Shown piece by piece: positions 1 to 6,117 of a DNA stretch of 9,539 nucleotides. The notes below the pieces were generated by a model that saw only the letters and a program-made list of their open reading frames with translations, was not told the origin of the DNA and searched no databases. How positions within the stretch are numbered: the first letter of the stretch is position 1; every line of letters starts with the position of its first letter. Source of the DNA: an uncultured bacterium (GTDB lineage Bacteria; Desulfobacterota; Binatia; HRBIN30); NCBI GenBank assembly GCA_937975525.1, contig CALJUJ010000087.1:1-9539 (forward strand), written 5' to 3'. Both the position numbers and the translations under genes were made by a program.

Positions 1-194
1 ATCCCACACACGAGCGCATCCGTGGTCACCACCAAAGAGCCACGCTCCGCACGCATTACAGCGGCATCGTCGCCGAGTCCGACGAGGATGGATCCGTCGT
101 CGACCCCGACCTTCGGCAACAGTTCGTCGAGGAAACCGAACTCGCCCACGTCGTTGAGGGATCGCCCGCGGCGTCGTGGGGGTCTGCGCGCCAT
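1..194 (-). CDS. thiL: Thiamine-monophosphate kinase, N-terminal part (runs off the window)
   Basis: ThiL phosphorylates thiamine monophosphate to thiamine diphosphate with ATP in the cytoplasm, the last step of cofactor synthesis. Only the first 64 codons are present. After a basic leader of about 12 residues the protein reads LNDVGEFGFLDELLPK, matching the conserved ThiL opening. It then has VGLGDDAAV (residues 38-46), the Asp-Asp motif that helps bind Mg-ATP, and VVTTDALV (55-62), the second conserved strand. The residue after DALV is Cys, where many homologues have Glu; this site is variable in the family. I chose the ATG at 192-194; there is no good Shine-Dalgarno before it, but the next in-frame start candidate would cut into the conserved region. 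It begins 26 bases after the stop of the lipoprotein gene on the same strand, so it is probably the distal cistron of the grpE-dnaK-dnaJ transcript. The family call rests on the two N-terminal motifs. Confidence 0.85.
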   Translation of the reverse strand, partial: MARRPPRRRGRSLNDVGEFGFLDELLPKVGVDDGSILVGLGDDAAVMRAERGSLVVTTDALVCG

Positions 195-220
195 GTCGCT
201 ACGGCGCGGGGTCTAGTAGC

Positions 221-1393
221 TCACGGCGCCGAGGTGCCCGGGACGTCGAGCTTCTCGAGCGAGTCGAGCCGCGGAGCCGGCTCCTCGACGACGGGCGCGC
301 CCGTGGAGAAGTCGATCTTCTGCAGACGCGCCGGACCCGAGTCGCTTACAGGCGCTGAAGATGCGCTTGGCTCCTGGTAGCTGGGCACTGCGGGCTGGGT
401 GCCAAGCGGGCGCTCGAGCTTGACCAAGCCGGCGAGCTCGTCGCCTCGCGAGGTGTCGGAAGCCTCGTCGCGGTCAGCGACCGCGACGTCGGCGGACTTC
501 GCCGGCATCGGCGGCGCGACCGGGGCCGGGTCGCTGTCGTCGCCTTCCGCAGCACCGAGAACGACGACCTCGTCGCTCGGCGCCGCTTCCCTGACCTCGT
601 CGACGGCAGGCTGTTCCGCCTCGGCCGGGGCTGCCGCCGGATCTTCGCCACGCCAGCGCGGGCGTTGCGTCGGGCCGCGTTGGACCGACTCGCCTTCCGC
701 ATAGGTCGGCGTCGCTGCCGTGCCGCGCCCGACGTCCAGTGCGCGCAAAGCTCCCAGCACCGTCGCCGGCGGGCGTTCCGAATCGACCTCTTCGACATCG
801 ACTGCAGGAACTGGTTCCTCGATCGGCAACGGCGAACGGGACGCCAGTTCTTCGTCCAGCAAGGCCTCGATCGCACCCGACGACACCTCGTCTTTGAGCT
901 CGTCGATCTCCTCGCGGGAAAGCCCGGTCGCAACGATCTCGATGCGATTGCGCAGCTTGGGGCGTTCGATCTCGTCGGCTACCGGCCAGCCCCGATCCCA
1001 GGCGAGCACCGCGGCCGTCGGCCTGCCGATGTCGCGCTCCGCATCTCCGCGCAGCGCTTCGACCTGGACCCACACGGAATCGGGGTAGCGACGCTCCAAC
1101 TCGGCCAACGTCGCCAGGGCACCGCTGTGGTCGCCGAGCTTCTGCGATGCCAGCGCCGTCTTGTAAAACGCCCGGGCCGTATACTCACCCCGGTCCACGT
1201 CGGCCAGGTAGAGACGATAGTCGCGGATGGCGCTCTCGTAATTTTGCGCTTCGAAAGCAGCATCGCCCAAGCGGACCGCGACCGGCGGCTCCGGGGGCGC
1301 GGAAACCTTGGTGGAACAGCCCGCAGCCGCGACGATCATCGGGGAACAGAGGGCGGCGATGGCGTACGTATGGATTCGTCGCGTGCGGGACAT
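221..1393 (-). CDS. TPR-containing outer-membrane lipoprotein with long acidic, Pro/Ala-rich tail
   Basis: Predicted 390-residue lipoprotein of unknown specific function. The N-terminus has Arg residues, a hydrophobic stretch (about 10-24) and a lipobox ending AAAGC, so Cys26 would be lipidated; Ser27 follows, which under the E. coli rule favours sorting to the outer membrane. Residues 38-150 look like two or three tetratricopeptide-type helical repeats (for example AAFEAQNYESAIRDYRLYL, then YKTALASQKLGDHSGALATL), resembling the helical parts of BamD- or YbgF/CpoB-like proteins. From about 185 to the end the chain is low-complexity, rich in Glu, Asp, Pro and Ala, and likely disordered. Four copies of a loose motif LxxLD...GT lie at about 216, 323, 357 and 379. 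The ATG at 1391-1393 overlaps the dnaJ stop by one base (TGATG), with AAGGAG 11 bases upstream inside dnaJ, so the two are translationally coupled. The stop is TGA. The scaffold role is inference from the TPR fold. Confidence 0.8.
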   Translation of the reverse strand: MSRTRRIHTYAIAALCSPMIVAAAGCSTKVSAPPEPPVAVRLGDAAFEAQNYESAIRDYRLYLADVDRGEYTARAFYKTALASQKLGDHSGALATLAELERRYPDSVWVQVEALRGDAERDIGRPTAAVLAWDRGWPVADEIERPKLRNRIEIVATGLSREEIDELKDEVSSGAIEALLDEELASRSPLPIEEPVPAVDVEEVDSERPPATVLGALRALDVGRGTAATPTYAEGESVQRGPTQRPRWRGEDPAAAPAEAEQPAVDEVREAAPSDEVVVLGAAEGDDSDPAPVAPPMPAKSADVAVADRDEASDTSRGDELAGLVKLERPLGTQPAVPSYQEPSASSAPVSDSGPARLQKIDFSTGAPVVEEPAPRLDSLEKLDVPGTSAP

Positions 1394-2508
1394 CAGCCGA
1401 AAATCTCCTTCACCTTGTCGAAAAAGCCCTTGGTGAGCGGATTTACCTCTTTCTGCATGTCGCGCGCAAACTCTTCCATGAGTTCGCGTTGGCGGGCCGT
1501 GAGCTTGCGCGGGACCTCGACGATGACACGCACCAGCTGATCACCGCGCCCGTAGCCGCGCAGGTCCGGCACGCCCTTTCCCTTCAGCCGGAACACCTTG
1601 CCCGACTGGGTACCGGCCGGCACCTTCATGCGCACTTTGCCCCCGAGGGTGGGCACCTCGATGTCGGCGCCGAGGGCGGCCTCGGGGAACGTGATCGGCA
1701 TCTCGCAGACGACGTCGGTCCCGTCGCGGCTGAACAGCGGATGAGGCCGGACGTTGAGCACGACGTAGAGGTCGCCGGCGGGGCCGCCGTTGCGACCGTG
1801 CTCGCCTTCGCCGCGCAGCTTCAGGCGGGAGCCGGTGTCGACACCGGCGGGAATCCGAATATTGAGCTGGGTCGTCTTCTGACGAACGCCGGAGCCGCCA
1901 CACGATCGGCAGGGGTTCTTGACAATCGTGCCCTGGCCGCCGCACTGGCCGCATGTCTTCGCAATGGTGAAAAAGCCCTGCTGGAAACGAACCTGCCCCG
2001 AACCCTGACAAGCCTCGCAGGTGGACCGAGCACCGGCGTCGCTCGCGCCCGATCCGCCACAGTCGTCGCACGAGCTGAGCCGGGGGACATCGATGATACG
2101 CTCGCCACCTTCGGCGGCCTCTTCAAAGTCGATTTCGAGGTCGTAGCGGAGATCCTCGCCGCGCCGCGCGCGGTTGCGACCGCGCCCGCGGCTGGTGCCG
2201 AAGAAGTCTCCGAACAGGTCGTTGAAGAGATCCTCGGCGAAGCCCGCATTGAAGTCGAAGCCGCCGAAGCCACCGGCGTTCTCGAACGCTGCGTGCCCGA
2301 ACCGGTCGTATTGCGAGCGGCGCTCGGGGTCGCTGAGGATCTGATAGGCTTCCGTCGCTTCCTTGAAACGATCCTCGGCTGCCTTGTCGCCCGGGTTTCG
2401 GTCCGGGTGATTCTGCATCGCCAGCTTGCGGTAAGCCTTCTTGACGACTTCCGGAGCAGCGCTGCGCTCGATCCCGAGGACTTCGTAGTAGTCGCGCTTG
2501 CTGGACAC
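1393..2508 (-). CDS. dnaJ: Chaperone DnaJ (Hsp40), complete class I protein
   Basis: J-domain co-chaperone that delivers unfolded substrates to DnaK and stimulates its ATPase. The 371-residue chain has every class I part in order: J domain (about 5-70) with the HPD motif at 34-36; a Gly/Phe-rich region (about 79-104); a zinc-binding domain with four CxxCxGxG repeats at Cys147/150, 164/167, 186/189 and 200/203; and the two C-terminal substrate-binding beta domains ending in KVKEIFG. Length is normal for the family (E. coli about 376). The start is GTG at 2506-2508, supported by AGAGGGG six bases upstream (2515-2521) and by the alignment of SKRDYYEVLG with other DnaJ N-termini. The gene follows dnaK after a 128-base structured gap and overlaps the downstream lipoprotein gene by one base. 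The stop is TGA. Nothing looks damaged in it, which matters for judging the broken-looking dnaK next door. Confidence 0.97.
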   Translation of the reverse strand: MSSKRDYYEVLGIERSAAPEVVKKAYRKLAMQNHPDRNPGDKAAEDRFKEATEAYQILSDPERRSQYDRFGHAAFENAGGFGGFDFNAGFAEDLFNDLFGDFFGTSRGRGRNRARRGEDLRYDLEIDFEEAAEGGERIIDVPRLSSCDDCGGSGASDAGARSTCEACQGSGQVRFQQGFFTIAKTCGQCGGQGTIVKNPCRSCGGSGVRQKTTQLNIRIPAGVDTGSRLKLRGEGEHGRNGGPAGDLYVVLNVRPHPLFSRDGTDVVCEMPITFPEAALGADIEVPTLGGKVRMKVPAGTQSGKVFRLKGKGVPDLRGYGRGDQLVRVIVEVPRKLTARQRELMEEFARDMQKEVNPLTKGFFDKVKEIFG

Positions 2509-2570
2509 CGATCACCCCTCTTCCCTGCTCAGTCCCTCACCATCGCCTGCAGCCACGGCGCAAACGACGA

Positions 2571-2600
2571 AGCCCTCCCCGCCGTTTGCGGGAGAGGGCT
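2571..2600 (-). terminator. Strong hairpin in the dnaK-dnaJ spacer
   Basis: A near-perfect inverted repeat: AGCCCTCCCCGC (2571-2582) pairs with 2588-2600 over 12 base pairs, with a single bulged base at 2593 and a five-base loop (2583-2587). In the transcript it lies 36 bases after the dnaK stop and about 60 bases before the dnaJ start. No run of U follows, so it is not a textbook intrinsic terminator. In dnaK operons such a stem could lower read-through into dnaJ or protect the dnaK message from 3' decay. The loop (AAACG in the RNA) is complementary to CGTTTGCG four bases beyond the stem (2559-2566), so a pseudoknot or an alternative pairing is possible. The repeat is seen directly; the function is inference. 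Confidence 0.5.
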
Positions 2601-2621
2601 CCGTCCGATCATCCGCCGGCG

Positions 2622-2636
2622 GTCGAGCCGCTCGAC
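2622..2636 (-). repeat. Small inverted repeat right after the dnaK stop codon
   Basis: GTCGAG (2622-2627) and CTCGAC (2631-2636) form a perfect six-base-pair stem around a three-base loop, starting at the base next to the dnaK TGA stop (2637-2639). It is followed in the transcript by the perfect palindrome CCGCCGGCGG (2613-2622) and then by the larger hairpin. Together these make the whole 5' half of the spacer structured. The stem is short and GC-rich sequence yields such repeats by chance fairly often, so its significance is uncertain. Confidence 0.35.
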
Positions 2637-3491
2637 TCAACCTTTGACTTCTTCGAAGTCAGCGTCGACGGCATCGTCCTTGCCACCGTCCGCCGCCTTG
2701 CCGGCTCCGCCGCTTCCCGCTGCGCCTCCGCCGGCCGGGCCACTGCCACCGTCGCCACCCTGCTGCGACGCTTTCGCATACATCGCCTCGGCGAGCTTGT
2801 GGGACGCCTTGGTGATGTCGTCGATCGCGGTCTTCATGGCCGCGAGCTCGGATCCCTCGAGGGCCTGCTTACCGCGGGTGACGGCTTCCTCGATCGGCGT
2901 CTTCACCGCCGCGTCGACGTCGCCGGCTTCGGCGAGCGACTTTTCGGTCTGATAGACCAGGCTGTCGAGCTGGTTGCGGGTCTCCGCCGTTTCGCGCCGC
3001 TTGCGGTCCTCGTCGGCGTGCGCCTCCGCGTCCTTCACCATACCCGAGATCTCGTCCTCACTGAGGCCACTCGAGGCCGTGATCTGGATCGACTGCTCCT
3101 TGCCGGTCGCCTTGTCCTTCGCGTTGACGTGCACGATGCCGTTCGAGTCGATGTCGAACGTGACGTCCACCTGCGGCATGCCGCGTGGGGCCGGCGGTAG
3201 GCCGACCAGGTCGAACTGGCCGAGGAGCTTGTTGTCGGCAGCCATCTCGCGCTCGCCCTGGAACACGCGAATCGTCACTGCCGTCTGATTGTCTGCTGCC
3301 GTCGAGAACACCTGGCTCTTCTTGGTCGGGATCGTCGTGTTCTTCTCGATCAGCTTCGTAAAGACGCCGCCGAGAGTCTCGATGCCCAGCGAGAGCGGTG
3401 TGACGTCGAGGAGAAGAACGTCCTTGACGTCGCCCTTGAGCACGCCGCCCTGAATGGCGGCGCCGATGGCGACGACTTCGTCGGGATTCAC
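2637..3491 (-). CDS. dnaK: DnaK (Hsp70) C-terminal part: end of nucleotide-binding domain, linker, substrate-binding domain
   Basis: This is the second half of the dnaK frame, codons 360-643 of the undivided gene, separated from the first half only by the in-frame TAG at 3519-3521. It opens with VNPDEVVAIGAAIQGGVL, the last helical element of the nucleotide-binding domain. The hydrophobic interdomain linker VLLLDVTPLSLGIET follows, then the beta substrate-binding domain, the helical lid, and a Gly-rich tail ending FEEVKG. The GTG at 3489-3491 is the first plausible restart after the stop; AAGGAG lies 12 bases upstream (3504-3509), though those bases are also ordinary Lys-Glu codons. If the TAG is a sequencing or assembly error, this is simply part of a single 643-residue DnaK spanning 2637-4568. 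If real, it could be made by re-initiation or read-through, or not at all. The stop is TGA. Family identity is certain; its status as a separate protein is doubtful. Confidence 0.85.
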   Translation of the reverse strand: MNPDEVVAIGAAIQGGVLKGDVKDVLLLDVTPLSLGIETLGGVFTKLIEKNTTIPTKKSQVFSTAADNQTAVTIRVFQGEREMAADNKLLGQFDLVGLPPAPRGMPQVDVTFDIDSNGIVHVNAKDKATGKEQSIQITASSGLSEDEISGMVKDAEAHADEDRKRRETAETRNQLDSLVYQTEKSLAEAGDVDAAVKTPIEEAVTRGKQALEGSELAAMKTAIDDITKASHKLAEAMYAKASQQGGDGGSGPAGGGAAGSGGAGKAADGGKDDAVDADFEEVKG

Positions 3492-3503
3492 GCCCCGGTG
3501 AGG

Positions 3504-3509
3504 CTCCTT
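3504..3509 (-). promoter_or_regulatory. Possible internal ribosome-binding site behind the dnaK amber codon
   Basis: The transcript reads AAGGAG here, a full Shine-Dalgarno core, nine bases after the TAG and 12 bases before the GTG at 3489-3491. The spacing is longer than ideal. The same bases encode the conserved Lys-Glu of the GKEPHRGVNPDE segment, so the match may be coincidental. It is listed because it decides whether a separate C-terminal DnaK fragment could be translated. Confidence 0.25.
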
Positions 3510-3518
3510 GCCGAAGAT

Positions 3519-3521
3519 CTA
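3519..3521 (-). other. dnaK: In-frame amber (TAG) codon interrupting dnaK
   Basis: The coding strand reads GTG AAG TAG ATC TTC GGC at the place where DnaK proteins read V-K-E-I-F-G. One change at plus-strand base 3521 (a in place of c, that is coding G to T) turns the expected GAG into TAG. There is no insertion or deletion: frame and family similarity are continuous on both sides. The codon is number 350 of 643. The other complete genes here end in TGA or TAA, none in TAG. A point mutation, a base-call error in a draft assembly, or amber read-through would all look like this. Confidence 0.9.
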
Positions 3522-4568
3522 CTTCACCCGAGCCTGCACGGCAGGCATGCGCGTCATGCCGCCGACGAGCACGACCTCGTCGACGTCGCTCGCGGACAGC
3601 CCCGCATCGCGCAGAGCGGTGCGACAAGGCTCATCCAGTCGGTCGATCAGGTCGCCGCAGAGCGCCTCCAGCTTCGAGCGGGTGAGCTTGATATTGAGAT
3701 GCTTGGGCCCGGTCTGGTCTGCCGTGACGAACGGCAGGTTGATGTCGGTCTCGGTCGAGCTCGACAGCTCGCACTTGGCCTTCTCGGCCGCTTCCTTCAA
3801 ACGCTGCAAGGCCATCCGGTCGCTGCGCAAATCGATGCCCTGATCCTTGTGAAACTCGTCGGCCAAGTAGTCGATGATGCGCTGGTCGAAGTCCTCGCCG
3901 CCGAGAAACGTGTCGCCGTTGGTCGACTTGACCTCGAACACACCGTCACCGATTTCGAGGATCGACACGTCGAACGTGCCGCCGCCGAGGTCGAAGACCG
4001 CGATCTTCTCGTCCTTCTTCTTGCCGAGTCCATAGGCCAGCGACGCGGCCGTCGGCTCGTTGATGATGCGCAGCACGTTGAGACCGGCCACGCGCCCCGC
4101 GTCCTTGGTCGCCTGTCGCTGGCTGTCGTTGAAATAGGCAGGCACGGTGACCACCGCGTCGTCCACCTTCTCGCCGAGATAGTCCTCGGCGGTCTGCTTC
4201 ATCTTCTGGAGCACGAACGCCGAGATCTCGGGCGGGCTGTAGCCCTTGCCCTTGAGCTCGACCCAAGCGTCGCCGTTGTCGGCCTTGACGACCCGATACG
4301 GCAGAACGCTTCCGGTTTTCTGAACGTCGGGGTCGTCGTAGCGGCGCCCCATCAGGCGCTTGACCGCGAAGACCGTGTTGTCCGGGTTGGTGATGGCTTG
4401 GCGGCGAGCGATCTGGCCGACGAGGCGTTCGCCAGCTTCGTTGAAGGCGACCACGGACGGGGTCGTCCGTCCGCCCTCCGCGTTGGCGATGACTTTTGGC
4501 TCGCCGCCTTCCATGACGGCAACGCAGGAGTTGGTCGTTCCGAGGTCGATTCCGATGACTTTGCCCAT
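3519..4568 (-). CDS. dnaK: DnaK (Hsp70) N-terminal part: most of the nucleotide-binding domain
   Basis: ATP-dependent Hsp70 chaperone working with DnaJ and GrpE in the cytoplasm. This half has 349 residues before the TAG. Visible signatures are IGIDLGTTNSCVAVMEG (the first Hsp70 signature and phosphate loop, residues 5-21), TVPAYFNDSQRQATKDAG, IINEPTAASLAYGLG, the second signature IAVFDLGGGTFDVSILEIG, and the third, VVLVGGMTRMPAVQ, just before the break. The Thr-Thr of GTTNSC and the catalytic-region residues look intact. The ATG at 4566-4568 is preceded by AAGGAG ten bases away (4579-4584). A product ending here would lack the last helices of the ATPase domain, the linker and the peptide-binding domain, so it should not work as a chaperone alone. 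It lies 75 bases after grpE and is presumably in one transcript with grpE, dnaJ and the lipoprotein gene. The simplest reading is one gene from 4568 to 2637 with a single nonsense change or base error. Confidence 0.93.
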   Translation of the reverse strand: MGKVIGIDLGTTNSCVAVMEGGEPKVIANAEGGRTTPSVVAFNEAGERLVGQIARRQAITNPDNTVFAVKRLMGRRYDDPDVQKTGSVLPYRVVKADNGDAWVELKGKGYSPPEISAFVLQKMKQTAEDYLGEKVDDAVVTVPAYFNDSQRQATKDAGRVAGLNVLRIINEPTAASLAYGLGKKKDEKIAVFDLGGGTFDVSILEIGDGVFEVKSTNGDTFLGGEDFDQRIIDYLADEFHKDQGIDLRSDRMALQRLKEAAEKAKCELSSSTETDINLPFVTADQTGPKHLNIKLTRSKLEALCGDLIDRLDEPCRTALRDAGLSASDVDEVVLVGGMTRMPAVQARVK

Positions 4569-4643
4569 ATTCGTTGGTCTCCTTGACGCGCTGCTCTCGT
4601 TCGATTCGTGGGTAGGAACCGCAAGTTGCCGCGTGATCAGCGG

Positions 4644-5240
4644 TTAATCACGGTTTGGGTCGCGCGCAACCGGCTCTTCTGCTTTTCGCGCATTGACGCT
4701 CACCATTGCGGGCCGCAACAGGCGATCGTGGAGCCGGTAGCCCACCTGGTGCTGTTGCACGACAGCCCCTGGGGCGTGGTCGTCCGACGACGCCTGCGCA
4801 ATCGCTTCATGAGCGCTGGGGTCGAAGGGCTCGCCGAGTGCCTCGACGCGCGCTACGCCGTGGCGGGTCAGCGCGTCCACGAGGCCCTTGTGAACGAGAC
4901 GCACTCCATCGACCACGGCTCCGGCCTCACCCGCGGCTTCGGCGTGCTCGAGCGCTCGTTCGAGATTGTCGACGACGGGCAGGAGCTCGCGGATCAAGGG
5001 TTCGCTGGCGAAGCGGATCGCCTCCGCCTTGTCGCGGTTCGTGCGGCGCTTGAAATTCTCGACTTCGGCGCGCTCGCGCAGAAGATCTTCGTCCCGCGCG
5101 CGCAGGTTGGCCTCGAGCTCGCGGATCCGCTCCTCGGGATCGCTCACCTCGGCGTCCTTCGGCGCTTCCTCGGAGGCGGGCAGGCCATCTTCGGCAGTCG
5201 GCTTGGTGTCGTCGTCGATCGGCTCGGGGCGGTCGCTCAT
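4644..5240 (-). CDS. grpE: GrpE, nucleotide exchange factor for DnaK
   Basis: GrpE releases ADP from DnaK and so resets the chaperone cycle; it acts as a dimer and thermosensor. The 198-residue chain has an acidic disordered N-terminus (1-33), a long charged helix typical of the dimer coiled coil (about 34-105, including ENFKRRTNRDKAEAIRFASE), and the beta domain with FDPSAHEAIAQ and the near-invariant GYRLHDRLLRPAMVSV. Length is ordinary for GrpE. The ATG at 5238-5240 is preferred because it opens MSDRPE and has GGGA a few bases before it; a TTG four codons upstream (5250-5252) is possible but would overlap that sequence. It ends in TAA. It is the first gene of the chaperone cluster and diverges from recO; the usual hrcA repressor gene is not upstream of it. 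Confidence 0.95.
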   Translation of the reverse strand: MSDRPEPIDDDTKPTAEDGLPASEEAPKDAEVSDPEERIRELEANLRARDEDLLRERAEVENFKRRTNRDKAEAIRFASEPLIRELLPVVDNLERALEHAEAAGEAGAVVDGVRLVHKGLVDALTRHGVARVEALGEPFDPSAHEAIAQASSDDHAPGAVVQQHQVGYRLHDRLLRPAMVSVNARKAEEPVARDPNRD

Positions 5241-5357
5241 ACAGGGTCCCAAATAGTTGATTTGAAATGGGAATTTTCAGACTTCACGTTCTGGCGAAGC
5301 TAAGAACGGGGGTGCGCCTTGTCAACCCTGCGACGCAGTGGTTTGCTCCCTCGAGCG
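5241..5357. promoter_or_regulatory. Divergent promoter region between grpE and recO
   Basis: This is the only place in the window where the chaperone cluster can begin, and recO starts on the other strand. The segment 5251-5279 is clearly AT-rich against a GC-rich background and holds an inverted repeat TGAAA (5263-5267) / TTTCA (5275-5279) with a seven-base spacer. I looked for the CIRCE operator (TTAGCACTC, nine bases, GAGTGCTAA) and did not find it. On the grpE strand CCCATTT (within 5263-5272) resembles a sigma-32 -10 element, but no well-spaced CTTGAAA-like -35 accompanies it. The promoter assignment comes from gene layout and base composition, not from a confident box match. Confidence 0.45.
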
Positions 5358-6113
5358 ATGGGACCGCCGCAGTCGAGCCGGGCTTTGATCCTGCGCACGC
5401 GCGCCTACGGCGAATCGGACCGCATCGTCACCTTCCTCGCCGAGGACCACGGCAAGCTGACGGGCATCGCCAAGGGGGCGCGCAATTCGAAGCGTCGCTT
5501 CGCCAACTGCCTCAACCCGTTCACCCTGGTCCGCGTGCACTTTCGCCAGCGCCGATCCGCCACCTTGGTGTTCATGGACAGTTGCGACCTACTGCGACTG
5601 CCGGACACCCTCGCAGAGCCTCTGAAGTTCGCTTACGGGTCCTACCTGGTCGAGCTGGTCGACCTGCTCACGGTCGAGGCTGAACCCGTGCCGAAGACGT
5701 TCGACCTACTGGCGAACGCCCTCGACGCATTGCGCACCGGCCCGGCTACTCCCGCCTTTCTCCGCTCTTTCGAGCTGCACCTCCTCGCCGACGCCGGCTT
5801 TGCCCCGCGCCTCGACGGCTGCGACTCGTGCCAGGAGGAGTTGGCCGCCGGGACCCCATGCGGGTTCGACGCTACGACCGGGGCGCTGCTCTGTAGCACC
5901 TGCAAGACCAGGCGGGAGAACCTGGTCGACGTCAGCGAGGCGGTTCGCGCCGCCCTCGTCCGGCTCATCGACCTCGATCCCGCAGCGGCACGCAGCCTGC
6001 GCCTCCCGGGAGACGTGCGCGGCGAGACCGCAGATCTGCTCGGCCGCTGGCTGTCGCTTCACCTACCGCGACCGCTGAAGTCGCTCGGGTTGATCGAATC
6101 GTTGACGCGTTGA
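5358..6113 (+). CDS. recO: DNA repair protein RecO
   Basis: RecO is the recombination mediator of the RecFOR pathway: it binds single-stranded DNA and SSB and, with RecR, loads RecA at gaps. From the ATG at 5358 the protein has 251 residues, typical for RecO. The N-terminal OB-fold strand reads SRALILRTRAYGESDRIVTFL (residues 7-27), a hallmark of the family. A helical domain follows, and then a zinc site with CxxC pairs at Cys155/158 and Cys179/182. Neither start is well supported by a ribosome-binding site: an upstream in-frame TTG (5319) would add 13 residues and has a run of G before it, but the conserved part begins just after the ATG. It ends in TGA, four bases from the stop of the convergent monooxygenase gene, leaving no room for a separate terminator. 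Confidence 0.92.
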   Translation: MGPPQSSRALILRTRAYGESDRIVTFLAEDHGKLTGIAKGARNSKRRFANCLNPFTLVRVHFRQRRSATLVFMDSCDLLRLPDTLAEPLKFAYGSYLVELVDLLTVEAEPVPKTFDLLANALDALRTGPATPAFLRSFELHLLADAGFAPRLDGCDSCQEELAAGTPCGFDATTGALLCSTCKTRRENLVDVSEAVRAALVRLIDLDPAAARSLRLPGDVRGETADLLGRWLSLHLPRPLKSLGLIESLTR

Positions 6114-6117
6114 CCGC

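Noticed and set aside
22..216. A short plus-strand frame at the left edge
   Set aside because: Antisense to the ThiL N-terminus, which has the GDDAAV and TTDALV motifs; the plus frame is Ser/Arg/Pro-rich noise.
665..1540. A 291-codon plus-strand frame opposite the lipoprotein gene
   Set aside because: The minus-strand frame has a lipobox, TPR helices, a Shine-Dalgarno and start overlap with dnaJ; this one has none of these.
1147..2952. A 601-codon open frame on the plus strand opposite dnaJ
   Set aside because: It lies antisense to a complete, canonical dnaJ and runs through the spacer; high-GC codon bias leaves this frame open. Its translation shows no family motif and no start signal.
3519..3521. 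Pyrrolysine or another programmed amino acid at the dnaK TAG
   Set aside because: No recoding machinery is visible, the site is a conserved Glu in the family, and one base change explains it. Kept only as a test within the amber finding.
3498..4586. A 362-codon plus-strand open frame opposite dnaK
   Set aside because: Long antisense frames opposite dnaK are a known by-product of its codon pattern. The dnaK sense frame explains the conservation.
5241..5318. CIRCE operator upstream of grpE
   Set aside because: No TTAGCACTC / GAGTGCTAA halves are present; the only repeat is the unrelated TGAAA/TTTCA pair.
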